35,655 bases of DNA from Ruegeria lacuscaerulensis (GCF_013031245.1 NZ_WPZL01000033.1:1-35655); one strand, 5' to 3'; shown: positions 25,273-33,509, counted from the stretch's first letter. Made by a program: numbers and translations. The notes: generated from the sequence alone by a model not told the origin.

Positions 25273-26145
25273 ATGCGCCGACACTTTCGCCATCATGACC
25301 TGCTTAGGTTGTTCGCCGAGATCGCCCGGCATTCTAGTTTCTCGGACGCTGCCACGGCCCTGAACATGACCAAAGGTGCGATCAGCTATCAGATAAAGAC
25401 GCTTGAAGCTGATCTGGGGATGGTCCTGTTCCGGCGCACGACACGCGGCATTACCCTGACGGATGAAGGGCTGAAGCTGCTGGCGGCTTGCCAGACCCGT
25501 TATCTGGAAATCGAAGCTGACATTCTGGAGATGAAGGGGCGCGTATCGCGATCCCTGATTGTTGGAGTGTCGACCTATTTCGCGGCGCGATGGCTGTCCC
25601 CACGTCTGATGACCTTTATGCAGCGCCACCCGGACGTGCAGCTGCGCATTCAGCCGATGATCCAGTTTTCTGAACAAGAAATGCAGCATGTTGATCTGGC
25701 GATCAGGTGGGGGAATGGAGAATGGGGGGGAGGCGTGGTGATCCCTTTCATGGCATTGCCGCCCTATCCCGTTGGGAACTCTTCTGTGGCGCGAAAAGTT
25801 GAGGCGTTGGGAATGGGCGTTGCGATATCACAGCTCACATTGCTTAGAGACCGGGACGACAGCAATGCCTGGTCCGATTGGCTGACCGCCGCAGGTCTGC
25901 CCCAGCAGACGCCTCAAGATGTGTTGATTGTCCCCGACCCCAATGTTCGCGTGCAGGCTGTCATCGACGGGCAGGGGATTGCCTTGATGGATGGCCTTGT
26001 TTCGGCCGACCTGGAGGCGCAACTGCTGTTCCGGTTGTCTGATATTGAACTACCCGACTACGGGTACTTTCTGGTTCAGCCACAAAACACTGTTGCGACG
26101 GAGGCCGTGGCCGCCTTCTCGGAATGGTTGACCAGCCAATCCTGA
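25273..26145 (+). CDS. LysR-family regulator (GcvA-like)
   Basis: This 290-aa transcription factor has an N-terminal winged HTH (LLRLFAEIARHSSFSDAATALNMTKGAISYQIKTLEADLG, starting at about residue 10) and a C-terminal effector-binding domain with the GcvA-type phrase DLAIRWGNGEW. GcvA-like LysR proteins commonly control one-carbon and amine metabolism, which fits the divergent MttB/GcvT genes. ATG 25273 is preferred over TTG 25258 because the latter would overlap the candidate operator. The gene is complete. The inducer is likely a methylated amine or its product (inference). Confidence 0.88.
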   Translation: MRRHFRHHDLLRLFAEIARHSSFSDAATALNMTKGAISYQIKTLEADLGMVLFRRTTRGITLTDEGLKLLAACQTRYLEIEADILEMKGRVSRSLIVGVSTYFAARWLSPRLMTFMQRHPDVQLRIQPMIQFSEQEMQHVDLAIRWGNGEWGGGVVIPFMALPPYPVGNSSVARKVEALGMGVAISQLTLLRDRDDSNAWSDWLTAAGLPQQTPQDVLIVPDPNVRVQAVIDGQGIALMDGLVSADLEAQLLFRLSDIELPDYGYFLVQPQNTVATEAVAAFSEWLTSQS

Positions 26146-26173
26146 CCTCGTTTGCTTGAACATCATCGGCTTA

Positions 26174-26196
26174 ATATTTATACGCTGTATAAATAT
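26174..26196. promoter_or_regulatory. TetR-type operator
   Basis: A perfect inverted repeat with 10-bp arms, ATATTTATAC (26174-26183) and GTATAAATAT (26187-26196), flanks GCT. It lies 20 bp before the DHFR-like start in an AT-rich promoter and is the likely site for the TetR protein encoded downstream. Confidence 0.82.
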
Positions 26197-26215
26197 GATT
26201 CACGGAGACACGGAT

Positions 26216-26752
26216 ATGACAACCGGACACATCATGATGGCCATGAGCCTCGATGGATTTGTTGCGAGACCCGACCACGCACTTGACTGGCTGAATAAGC
26301 GAGCGACGCAAGATGAAGATCACGGCTTTGCGGAGTTTCAAGGCCGGATGGATGCGATCGTCATGGGGTCGGGATCGTTTCGCACGGTATTAGGGTTCGG
26401 GGAGTGGCCATACACCATCCCCTGCATCGTGATGAGCCGCACTATGACTGATGAAGACATTCCGGAGGATCTGCGCGGCAAGGTCGAGGTTACGACACTT
26501 GCGCCCAAATCCCTGTTGGACTCGTTGGAAAAGCGCGGTTTGAAACAGGCATATGTCGATGGCGGCGCGATTATTCGGTCCTTTATCCAGGCGGGGCTTA
26601 TCGAGGACATGAAAATATCCATCGTGCCGATCCTTCTTGGCGACGGCATCCGGATATTTGGTTCCAATGACACGGACATTGATCTGGAGCTGGTGTCCTC
26701 GATCGCCTTCCCGTCCGGGCTGGTGGACCTTGAATACAAGGTGAAACGGTGA
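26216..26752 (+). CDS. Dihydrofolate reductase-like (RibD C-terminal) protein
   Basis: This 178-aa protein has the RibD C-terminal/DHFR fold: the N-terminal strand MMAMSLDGFVAR, the NADPH-binding region with VMGSGSFRTVLGFGEWPY, and YVDGGAIIRSFIQAGLIEDMKISIVPILLGDGIRIF. Stand-alone members are NADPH-dependent reductases of unknown substrate. ATG 26216 follows CACGGAG; an earlier frame start at 26156 would read through the operator, so it is rejected. The stop overlaps the TetR start by 4 bp (GTGA), so the two are coupled. Role unknown; similar DHFR-TetR pairs are often associated with drug or xenobiotic response. Confidence 0.87.
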   Translation: MTTGHIMMAMSLDGFVARPDHALDWLNKRATQDEDHGFAEFQGRMDAIVMGSGSFRTVLGFGEWPYTIPCIVMSRTMTDEDIPEDLRGKVEVTTLAPKSLLDSLEKRGLKQAYVDGGAIIRSFIQAGLIEDMKISIVPILLGDGIRIFGSNDTDIDLELVSSIAFPSGLVDLEYKVKR

Positions 26753-27321
26753 CCAAGGTTGCGTCCGTTGGACGACCGGTAAAATCGTCGCAACACCTGT
26801 CAAAGCAAGTGATCCTTAGGACTGCGCTGCCAATCGTTCAGAAAGGCGGTGTCGATGCGCTGTCATTCCGTGTGCTTGCCGATCAGCTGGGCGTTAGCCC
26901 GATGGCAGTCACCTATCACGCCGGCAACAAGAAACAGCTTTTGACCGATCTGGTGGAGCTTGCCTTCAAGGGGGTCGCAGACGGCATCGAAGAGAGGTCC
27001 CCGGTCAAACGGGCCCGTAGCATACTGGCGGCTTACTACCGGTATGCGTTGAAGAACGCCAATCTGCTGCGCGCGATCTTGAATGATGTGAAGCTCATGA
27101 GCGCGGACCTCGCCCGTGTGGCGGCGGAACTAAAGTCCAGCACGGACCAGCTCAAGAACAGCGACGGTGGCAATGTTCTGGTTCACCTCCTAATCGACTA
27201 TGCGCATGGCTTTGTGCTTTCGGCCTCAAGCGGAGAAAACAATCCCCTGACAATCGACGACTTTCTGCGCGGCGTTGACTGGATTCTGAGCCAAGCAGCC
27301 GGAAAGGACGATGCGATCTAA
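26749..27321 (+). CDS. TetR-family repressor
   Basis: This 190-aa regulator has the TetR HTH at about residues 38-58 (LSFRVLADQLGVSPMAVTYHAG) followed by NKKQLL, then a helical ligand-binding domain. It starts with GTG overlapping the DHFR stop codon, so it is the second gene of the operon and probably represses it through the palindrome at 26174-26196. The stop (TAA) is followed after one base by the start of a decayed UvrA-like gene, which would have been the third gene of the operon. Confidence 0.9.
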   Translation: MTKVASVGRPVKSSQHLSKQVILRTALPIVQKGGVDALSFRVLADQLGVSPMAVTYHAGNKKQLLTDLVELAFKGVADGIEERSPVKRARSILAAYYRYALKNANLLRAILNDVKLMSADLARVAAELKSSTDQLKNSDGGNVLVHLLIDYAHGFVLSASSGENNPLTIDDFLRGVDWILSQAAGKDDAI

Positions 27322-27665
27322 CATGAAGAACAAACGCATCCGCGCTGCGCGCCGGAACAACCTTTAAGCATCCCCCGGAACCAGATTGTAGTGTTCACTG
27401 GCGTTTCCGGATCGGGTAATTTGTCGCTGGCTGAGTTTACTATCGGAGTAGTTTCGCCCCCGCGGCGAATGTCTGGAAAGCGGGATGCAAACGCAGCATC
27501 TCAGCTGGTTGTTGGATGTCGCCTAAGGGCCGTTCCGCGTGATTAGTTGTTGGCGGGACAGGGGGGGCTCTCTGCAACGGCACCGAAGCCTGGAGTGAGC
27601 CCATCTTGAACTTCGAGGCAATCGCAGCGAAGGTCCGATCTTAAAAATTTGTTGGGATTCGAACT
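27322..27665. other. Gap between TetR and EEP genes
   Basis: This stretch has no intact gene. The first ~140 bp hold the UvrA-like relic; the remainder (27467-27665) shows no recognisable motif apart from a weak GGGA before the next start. Confidence 0.45.
27323..27466 (+). pseudogene. Remnant of a UvrA-like ABC ATPase
   Basis: ATG 27323 begins MKNKRIRAARRNNL and stops at TAA 27365-27367. A shift of frame just after the stop continues with IPRNQIVVFTGVSGSGN and LSLAEFTIG. This is the N-terminus of UvrA-type ATPases (family consensus: IRGARENNL, then IP..QIVVFTGVSGSGKSSLAFDTI), with the Walker A lysine changed to Asn. Nothing after about 27466 resembles the rest of a UvrA protein. So this is a frameshifted and truncated relic, one base after the TetR stop. 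Confidence 0.72.
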
Positions 27666-28466
27666 GTGCAAATCATGTGTCTCAATGGGTGGGGCGGCAA
27701 GCTTCACGAGGTATTCCTCCCGTATATCACCGTCGCTTCCCCGGATGTTTTGTGCTTGCAAGAGGTTGTACATAGCCCTGCCAGTGACAAAGAGTGGTTG
27801 ACCTACCGGGACGGTGATCACGTGCTGCCTCAGAGGGCGAATTTCTTCCGAGATGTTTGCAATGCGTTGCCAGATCATGTCGCGACCTTCTGCCCGGCCG
27901 CACAAGGCGTTTTATGGGACGACGACGCTTCCGTTCCCTCTCAATGGGGACTGGCGACATTCGTGCACAAGTCCTATCCCGTTATTGGTCAAGCGCAGGG
28001 TTTCGTGCACAAAACTTACGGACCGAATGGCTATGGCGATCATCCAAGATCGCGAAGTGCCCACGCGGTACGTGTCTACGATCATAATATGGATCGTCCC
28101 GTCAGTATTACGCACATGCACGGTCTCCGCGATCTGAATGGTAAGAAGGACACTCCGGAGCGTGCGGCGCAGGCTCGGAAGTTGCTCGATCTCTCACGTC
28201 AGGTTTCTGAGCCGGACGACCTGACAATTATTTGTGGTGATTTCAATGTCGAGCCGGACAGCCAAACGCTGTCGATCCTTTCGGAAGCGGGCTTGTCAGA
28301 ACTGGTAACGGGACAAGGCTTCATTAGCACTCGAAACTCGCAATATAAGAAACCGGGACGGTATGCCGACTATATGTTGATCAATCGGAAGGAAGAGGTG
28401 AAGAGCTTCGATGTTATCTATGATCCTGAGGTTTCGGATCACTGCCCTCTCATCTTGGAATTGTAA
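27666..28466 (+). CDS. Endonuclease/exonuclease/phosphatase-family hydrolase
   Basis: This 266-aa protein has the EEP fold (DNase I/exoIII-like phosphodiesterases). Catalytic elements are N7 (CLNGWGG), E33 (CLQEVV), a central HMHG, the GDFN motif (GDFNVEP) and the C-terminal SDHCP. There is no signal peptide, so it is probably cytoplasmic. Family members cleave nucleic acids, phospholipids or inositol phosphates; the substrate cannot be read from the sequence. The start may be GTG 27666 or ATG 27675, with GGGA upstream. A hairpin with a T-run follows about 185 bp downstream. Confidence 0.85.
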   Translation: MQIMCLNGWGGKLHEVFLPYITVASPDVLCLQEVVHSPASDKEWLTYRDGDHVLPQRANFFRDVCNALPDHVATFCPAAQGVLWDDDASVPSQWGLATFVHKSYPVIGQAQGFVHKTYGPNGYGDHPRSRSAHAVRVYDHNMDRPVSITHMHGLRDLNGKKDTPERAAQARKLLDLSRQVSEPDDLTIICGDFNVEPDSQTLSILSEAGLSELVTGQGFISTRNSQYKKPGRYADYMLINRKEEVKSFDVIYDPEVSDHCPLILEL

Positions 28467-28489
28467 CCAGCACCGGCATGAAACCGACA

Positions 28490-28605
28490 TTCGTCCAGTC
28501 GCAGCGAATTCACACTTCGTCCGCAATCTGTGAGTTCGCCCGGTCCCAGATTTTGCTCGCGCAGCGAACGTCCGGACATAGGAAGCCGCGCCGCAGCGCC
28601 GGGGA
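28490..28605. repeat. Dispersed-repeat-like remnant, copy C
   Basis: On the minus strand the segment reads CGCTGCGACTGGACGAATG followed by TCGGTTT, which recalls the GCTGCGACCGCAGAAT block of copy D. GCAGCGAA occurs twice on the plus strand. Similarity is partial and family membership is uncertain. Confidence 0.28.
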
Positions 28606-28650
28606 TGGTAGTGAATGTCTCTTGAGGGCCGTACAAGCATTCAGTGCAAA

Positions 28651-28687
28651 CCCGCCACCGGCATAGAAAGGTGGCGGGCGAGTTTTT
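28651..28687 (+). terminator. Rho-independent terminator
   Basis: A perfect 9-bp GC-rich stem, CCCGCCACC (28651-28659) and GGTGGCGGG (28670-28678), is followed by CGAGTTTTT. On the minus strand the stem is followed by TTTGCAC, so it may also serve the convergent cpdB-like gene. Confidence 0.8.
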
Positions 28688-28708
28688 CGAAGAGACAAAT
28701 CGATAGGA

Positions 28709-30688
28709 TCAGAGCTTGATGCGGAAAGCTGCAAAGCCGTCAGAGCCTTCTCCGGCGTCCTCTATTGTGACACCTTTGACGTCGTCCATGTAGTCGCGGG
28801 CCTTCGGGCCAGTTTCGAACAACACCGTGGTGTCCTCAAGCGAAGCAAACGACCAGTTGGAGTCCGCTTTTGGATCGATGGTTCCCAGCTCGACAATATA
28901 ACGCACGATTACGTCACGGTTGGTGTCCGGTGCTTCGAACACGATCGTGTTCCCCAACGCCCCAGGGAACGAGCCGCCACCTGATGCACGGTAATTGTTG
29001 GTTGCGATGATGAACTCCATGTCATCCGTAACCGGTGCACCGTTGAAGGCAAGGTTCACAATCCGGGCCGCATCAGGGTTTACCTCTTCGCCCTTAGGCC
29101 CAAAGCGTGAAGGCTGGGACAAATCTATCTGATAGGTCACACCATCCATCACATCGAAATTGTAGGACGGGAATTCCGGATTCAGCAGGATTGCGTCCTC
29201 GGAGCCCGGCTCAATCTGATTGAACATACCGGCCGAGCGTTCCAGCCAACCCCGAACCTGAGCACCATTCACGCGGACCGCGCGCACCGTGTTTGGGTAC
29301 AGATATAGATCCGCCACATTCTTAATGGCAACGTCACCAACCGGGACATCGGTGTAGTACTCCGGGCCGCCACGGCCACCCGCCTTAAAAGGTGCCGCTG
29401 CTGACAGGATGGGCAGACCTTCATGCTCAGTGCCTTTCAGCATTTCTTCGACATACCATTTCTGTGCGATTGAAACGATCTGCACAGATGGGTCGTCCGC
29501 AACCAGCGCGAAATAGCTGTGAAGTGGAGCAGACGTCTTGCCGACCGCGCGACGGACATAGGCCAGCGTTTCGTCGTGATCCTTAGCAACCGAATCGAGA
29601 ACCTTCTGATCATCGCCGACCAGTGCGGTGATCGAACGATCTTCGTTGCGTTTAGAAATCGGCCGCGCCTCGGACGTGGTGGTCACGACGCGCCATTCAT
29701 TGCCGTCCCGTTCCAAAAGCAGATCAAGCAGGCCAAGATGCGATCCCCAGAAGCCTCCCATGACTGCAGGTTTACCCATCAGCGTGCCTTTTTCCACATC
29801 GATCCCGGGGCGGTCCGCAAATGTCGGCGACGGGAAGACCAGGTGGTTGTGGCCTGTGACAAGCGCGTCGATCCCTTCGACACTGGCAAGAACCACAGAT
29901 GCGTTTTCCATACCATCTTCGTGATTGGCATCGCCAATCCCCGAATGCGATAAGGCGATGATCAGGTCACACCCTTGTTCCTTCATCTCAGGCACATAGG
30001 CCTGAGCCGTTTCAACGATATCTCGTGTTTCGACATTGCCTTCCAGATGTCTGCGGTCCCAGTTCATGATCTGCGGTGGCGTAAAACCTATGACACCAAT
30101 TTTGATCGGAAGACTGGTACCGTCGCCCATTTCAATTTCCCGGTCGAGAATGGCGTAAGGTTGCACAAGGGTCTTGTCGTCGCGAGGGGTCGCGCCTTTT
30201 TCTTTTGTCACATTGGCAAGAACGATTGGGAACTCGGCCCCGGCCAGAGCCTTGTTCAAAAACTCCAGACCGTAGTTGAACTCGTGATTGCCCAATGTCG
30301 TCGCATCAAAGCCGACAGTGTTGAATGCGTTGATGATGGGGTGGCTGTCGTCGTCTTTCATTCCACGCTCGTAAGCGATGTAGTCGCCCATCGGATTGCC
30401 CTGTAAAAAATCGCCGTTATCGACCAAAATCGAATTCGTCGCCTCGGAGCGAATTTCGTTGATGATTGAAGCGGTGCGGGAAAGGCCCACTGTGTCGCGG
30501 GGTTTGTCGGCATAATAATCATAGGGGAACACATGAACATGGATGTCCGTGGTTTCCATAATCCGCAGATGGGCTTGATTGTTGGCCGCTGCCACCGAGA
30601 ACGGGTGTAGGGTGATAGCCGCTGCACCAGCGGTTGTTGTGGCGAGAAACTGGCGACGCGAAATTGAAGTGCGGTTGGAGAAAGACAT
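28709..30688 (-). CDS. cpdB: 2',3'-cyclic-nucleotide 2'-phosphodiesterase/3'-nucleotidase (CpdB type)
   Basis: This 659-aa protein is a periplasmic enzyme that opens 2',3'-cyclic nucleotides and removes the 3' phosphate, letting the cell use outside nucleotides as phosphate and nucleoside source. A twin-arginine signal (SRRQFLA, residues 10-16, hydrophobic to about 35) indicates Tat export. The metallophosphoesterase domain shows D48 and H50 (TTDIHVHVFPYDYY), the VDNGDFLQG block (89-97), GNHEFNYG (133-140) and GHNH. The C-terminal 5'-nucleotidase domain (about 390-620) contains NNYRASGGG. The start has AAAGGTG upstream. It is a single gene; its 350-bp upstream region shows no clear Pho box. 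Confidence 0.92.
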   Translation of the reverse strand: MSFSNRTSISRRQFLATTTAGAAAITLHPFSVAAANNQAHLRIMETTDIHVHVFPYDYYADKPRDTVGLSRTASIINEIRSEATNSILVDNGDFLQGNPMGDYIAYERGMKDDDSHPIINAFNTVGFDATTLGNHEFNYGLEFLNKALAGAEFPIVLANVTKEKGATPRDDKTLVQPYAILDREIEMGDGTSLPIKIGVIGFTPPQIMNWDRRHLEGNVETRDIVETAQAYVPEMKEQGCDLIIALSHSGIGDANHEDGMENASVVLASVEGIDALVTGHNHLVFPSPTFADRPGIDVEKGTLMGKPAVMGGFWGSHLGLLDLLLERDGNEWRVVTTTSEARPISKRNEDRSITALVGDDQKVLDSVAKDHDETLAYVRRAVGKTSAPLHSYFALVADDPSVQIVSIAQKWYVEEMLKGTEHEGLPILSAAAPFKAGGRGGPEYYTDVPVGDVAIKNVADLYLYPNTVRAVRVNGAQVRGWLERSAGMFNQIEPGSEDAILLNPEFPSYNFDVMDGVTYQIDLSQPSRFGPKGEEVNPDAARIVNLAFNGAPVTDDMEFIIATNNYRASGGGSFPGALGNTIVFEAPDTNRDVIVRYIVELGTIDPKADSNWSFASLEDTTVLFETGPKARDYMDDVKGVTIEDAGEGSDGFAAFRIKL

Positions 30689-31036
30689 AGGTCACCTTTC
30701 AAGTTTGTTGGACAACGCGTCTTTTTGCCGGCTTTTCACAACAACCGTATGACATGGGTTGCCAGAATAGCTGACGCGTTGTGTTTAGGCGTTAATGTTC
30801 GGTAACTTACCCTAACTTCATGTGTTTGCTAAGGTATGGCAGGATCGGAATCCAAGCCTTCAATCACTTGGCCATGCAGTCACGGGGAAGGTCCGGACTG
30901 ACGAGCTGCAACGCAGCGTCGAAGAAAATAGGTAAAGGTCCGGTTCGGGCCGTCAGTTAGACCAACAAACGGGTAGGGGGCAATACTGCGCTCGCTCCTG
31001 GTCTGCCACGAACCCCGAGCGGGCGTGGTCAGGAAC
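30689..31036. other. Upstream region of cpdB-like gene
   Basis: No gene is supported. AAGGTCCGG occurs twice (about 30889 and 30935) and ACGCGT occurs twice (about 30716 and 30774), but neither makes a recognisable operator. The cpdB promoter should lie in the left part. Confidence 0.35.
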
Positions 31037-31414
31037 TCAGACCGAACTTCCGGCGACTGTCTTGCCAAGCGTTGGGTCAAACAGTCCTCCCCCTAAGTGC
31101 GAGTGTCCCCAATTCATGATCCCCAACAAGGTTGGCTCTAGTGCTCGCCCCCGCTCGGTAAGCATGTAACGATAGCGCACAGGCCTGTCCTGATAGGCCT
31201 CCCGCTCCACCAGCCCCCAGTCCATCAACCGCTTTAGACGTTGAGACAGAAGGTTCGGGGGCAGGTGTTCCTCACTGTTCTGCAATTCCTGAAATGTATG
31301 CTTTCCGTGCCACAACAGGTCTCGCACTACCAGCAGAGTCCACTTGTCACCAAGAATCTCAAGGCTGCGCGCAATCGAGCATCGGGAACGAAACTCATGC
31401 TCTATTTGGGTCAT
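31037..31414 (-). CDS. HxlR-family regulator 1
   Basis: This 125-aa winged-helix regulator has the HxlR domain (about residues 10-100): CSIARSLEILGDKWTLLVVRDL, then LLSQRLKRLMDWGLVERE and YMLTERGRAL. C12 is at the conserved N-terminal position used for redox or electrophile sensing in several HxlR proteins; use here is an inference. It is divergent from the cysteine-synthase-like gene with 127 bp between starts, in which palindromic operator candidates lie, so it probably controls that gene and itself. Confidence 0.88.
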   Translation of the reverse strand: MTQIEHEFRSRCSIARSLEILGDKWTLLVVRDLLWHGKHTFQELQNSEEHLPPNLLSQRLKRLMDWGLVEREAYQDRPVRYRYMLTERGRALEPTLLGIMNWGHSHLGGGLFDPTLGKTVAGSSV

Positions 31415-31487
31415 TTCGTCCTCATGTTGGCTATCAATTTGTTGAACTTAGCGCAGTTACTTAAGAAATGGAAGTTTGACTCAGATT

Positions 31488-31520
31488 GTGACTTAATTTA
31501 TGGAAGTCACTTGTAGTGAC
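31488..31520. promoter_or_regulatory. Candidate HxlR operators
   Basis: Two overlapping inverted repeats lie just before the cysteine-synthase-like start. GTGACTT (31488-31494) pairs with AAGTCAC (31504-31510), and GTCACT (31506-31511) pairs with AGTGAC (31515-31520). The shared half-site GTGACTT/AAGTCAC suggests cooperative binding. Confidence 0.55.
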
Positions 31521-31541
31521 AGTCTGTGAAAGGCTCTTAAA

Positions 31542-32453
31542 ATGACCACCATCGGCAATACCCCTCTCATTAAGCTGTCCCATCTGACAGGACCCGATCA
31601 CGCCGACATTTATGTGAAGTGGGAAGGAGCCAACCCAACGGGCAGCATGAAAGACCGCATGGCCTTGTCGATGATCGAAGGGGCCGAACGGCGCGAAGAG
31701 CTGAAGCCCGGTGGGCGCGTTGTCGAGTATACTGGTGGTAGCACCGGAAGCTCGCTGGCGATGGTCTGTGCCACTCGCGGGTATAAGGCCTACTTAGTGT
31801 CTTCAAACGGGTTCTCCGAGGAAAAGCTGCAAACGATGAGAGCGTTCGGCGCAGAAGTGGAAATTGTCCACGCCGAGGGCGGCGTGCTGACTGCGGATGT
31901 ACTCGACCGGATGATCGTGCGCGCAAAGGAATTGGCCGATGAACCGGGCACGTTTTGGCCGGATCAGGTGAACAACATAGATAACAAGCTGGGGTATCAC
32001 GATATGGCTCAGGAAATTCTGAGCCAAGTAAACACTCCCGTACATGCCTTCGTCATGGCAGCGGGCGGTGGCGGCTGCATTTCAGGCAACGCCGAGGTCT
32101 TGAAGGCACACAATCCCAACACCGAAATTGTCGCCGTGGAGCCCTACTATGTGCGCAATCTCTCAGGAGGTGACACCAGTGGTACGCACAAGCTCGAGGG
32201 GATAGGCTTGTCCTTCGTGCCGAAGATCCTGCGTAGGGACCTCATTGATGATGTTATTCCAGTGAAGGATGAAGACGCCTATAGGGGGGGCCGGGCGCTC
32301 GCTGGCCAGGAAGGTTTGCTTGGCGGTGTGACGTCAGGTGCAAACATCTGGGCGGCCCTGAAAAAGGCCAAGGAACTTGGACCGGGCAAAACCGTAGTGA
32401 CCGTGATCATCGACACCGGTCTGCGCTACTTGAACGGTGACTTGCATCGGTAG
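31542..32453 (+). CDS. Cysteine-synthase-like PLP enzyme
   Basis: This 303-aa protein is a fold-type II PLP enzyme of the cysteine synthase/cystathionine beta-synthase family. The PLP lysine is K37 (NPTGSMKDRM), the substrate loop is EYTGGSTGSSLA (62-73), the phosphate-binding glycine loop is AAGGGGCISG, and the C-terminal part has IDTGLRYL. Family members make cysteine from O-acetylserine and sulfide or carry out related beta-replacements. It lacks the CBS regulatory domains. The SMKDRM and TGGSTGSS variants differ from CysK (SVKDR, TSGNTG), so the substrate may not be O-acetylserine. Divergent from an HxlR regulator; a role in sulfur or electrophile stress is inferred. Confidence 0.87.
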   Translation: MTTIGNTPLIKLSHLTGPDHADIYVKWEGANPTGSMKDRMALSMIEGAERREELKPGGRVVEYTGGSTGSSLAMVCATRGYKAYLVSSNGFSEEKLQTMRAFGAEVEIVHAEGGVLTADVLDRMIVRAKELADEPGTFWPDQVNNIDNKLGYHDMAQEILSQVNTPVHAFVMAAGGGGCISGNAEVLKAHNPNTEIVAVEPYYVRNLSGGDTSGTHKLEGIGLSFVPKILRRDLIDDVIPVKDEDAYRGGRALAGQEGLLGGVTSGANIWAALKKAKELGPGKTVVTVIIDTGLRYLNGDLHR

Positions 32454-32525
32454 TGGGTCCCAAACACGAATTGTCGATGCCAGCTTTGTTCGCGCTGCTG
32501 ACCTTGAGGTGGTCCTGCCTTTCGT

Positions 32526-32602
32526 GCCTGCAGCGAATGTTTGAATTTCGGGCTGCGACCGCAGAATATGGGTTTGCGCTGAGAGTCTGGTTTGGGCCGT
32601 CT
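32526..32602. repeat. Dispersed intergenic repeat, copy D
   Basis: This copy aligns with copy A (18735-18812) over about 77 bp with shared blocks in the same order. It sits between the convergent cysteine-synthase-like and HxlR-2 genes, immediately past the latter's stop codon. Confidence 0.5.
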
Positions 32603-32962
32603 TTATTTCTTACATTCCAGCATCCACCAATCGTGCATTGCGTGAAACATCTTGGTCAGGGCCATTGCCTTCTCAGTGGCCGTGTATTCGACCCGTGGTG
32701 GAACCTCCGGGAACACCTCCCGCGTGACCAGCCCGTCTTCCTCCAGCGCCCGAAGCTGCCCGGTCAGCATGGTCTGCGTAATCCCGTCCACGTCCCGCTT
32801 GAGCTCGCCGAAGCGCTTCGTTCCCTGAAAGATCAGCACCTGAAGAATGATCAGTTTCCATTTTCCGCCGATCAGGCGGGCGATGTCGGGCATGGGGCAG
32901 CGCTCGGCAAAAGCTTCGTTCGACGGCTCGGATTTGTTCGTGACGTTTTTCATGACATTCAT
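32603..32962 (-). CDS. HxlR-family regulator 2
   Basis: This 119-aa HxlR-type winged-helix protein has CPMPDIARLIGGKWKLIILQVL (C22 at the redox-sensing position), then LTGQLRALEEDGLVTRE and YTATEKAMAL. It is distinct from HxlR 1; the two are not recent duplicates. It is divergent from the SDR remnant at 33189 across 226 bp. HxlR genes are usually divergent from the reductase or SDR they regulate, so its original target may be the decayed SDR or the following GST-SRPBCC gene. Confidence 0.88.
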   Translation of the reverse strand: MNVMKNVTNKSEPSNEAFAERCPMPDIARLIGGKWKLIILQVLIFQGTKRFGELKRDVDGITQTMLTGQLRALEEDGLVTREVFPEVPPRVEYTATEKAMALTKMFHAMHDWWMLECKK

Positions 32963-33188
32963 GACGGGCCTCTACAGTACTAAATTGCTACCAACCATTG
33001 TTTTGTGGGTTTCCTTAAAAATCAAACCTTTTTGCATGGAAATTTGCTGGGTTGCCCTGAGGCGCGTTCGAGAATTTGTTGCCAATAGTAGTAAAAACCT
33101 GACCAAGTACGAAAAAACTGCCTTCTTTTCAAATGGTTGTCTTGCGCCATATTGATGCTAGGCAAACAGAAACAGGGAAGGGAGAACT

Positions 33189-33506
33189 ATGCTTCTGGAA
33201 GGAAGGACGGCCATCGTACTCGGCGTGAATGGGCACATCGGACGTCATGTCGCCGAGCGATTTTTCGAGAGAGGGTATTCGTGTCCCGGGATGCGGTCCG
33301 AGGCGATGCCGGAATCGCTCACCATCGACTACACATTCAAGACGATGGGCGGACAGATCGGCCTCGACTATGCGGGCATGAAAGATTTCGTCGTGCAGAA
33401 ATAGACTGCACTCAATCGCCTGCCATCCGCAGAAGATGCCGACGGGGTCTTTGCCTTTGCGGCGTCCGAACTCGCAACATTTTCGCAGTTAAGGATCAGG
33501 ACCTGA
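33189..33506 (+). pseudogene. SDR oxidoreductase remnant (internal deletion, stop)
   Basis: The N-terminus MLLEGRTAIVLGVNGHIGRHVAERFFERGY is the nucleotide-binding start of a short-chain dehydrogenase. It then jumps to a region typical of the C-terminal third (MPESLTIDYTFKTMGGQIGL). The middle, with NNAG and the YxxxK active site, is missing. A TAG at 33402-33404 interrupts the frame, which then continues with TALNRLPSAEDADGVFAFAASELATFS to the TGA at 33504-33506, again SDR-like. So the gene lost its catalytic core in frame and then gained a stop; it cannot be a working reductase. It ends 3 bp before the GST-SRPBCC start. Confidence 0.8.
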
Positions 33507-33509
33507 ACC

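Noticed and set aside
30716..30800. Pho box upstream of the cpdB-like gene
   Set aside because: Segments such as TGTCATACGG followed by TTGTTGTGA are suggestive, but they do not form two proper CTGTCAT-type repeats at the right spacing.
33189..33404. Intact short protein of 71 aa
   Set aside because: Its two halves match distant parts of one SDR, and SDR-like sequence continues past the stop, so it is a relic.
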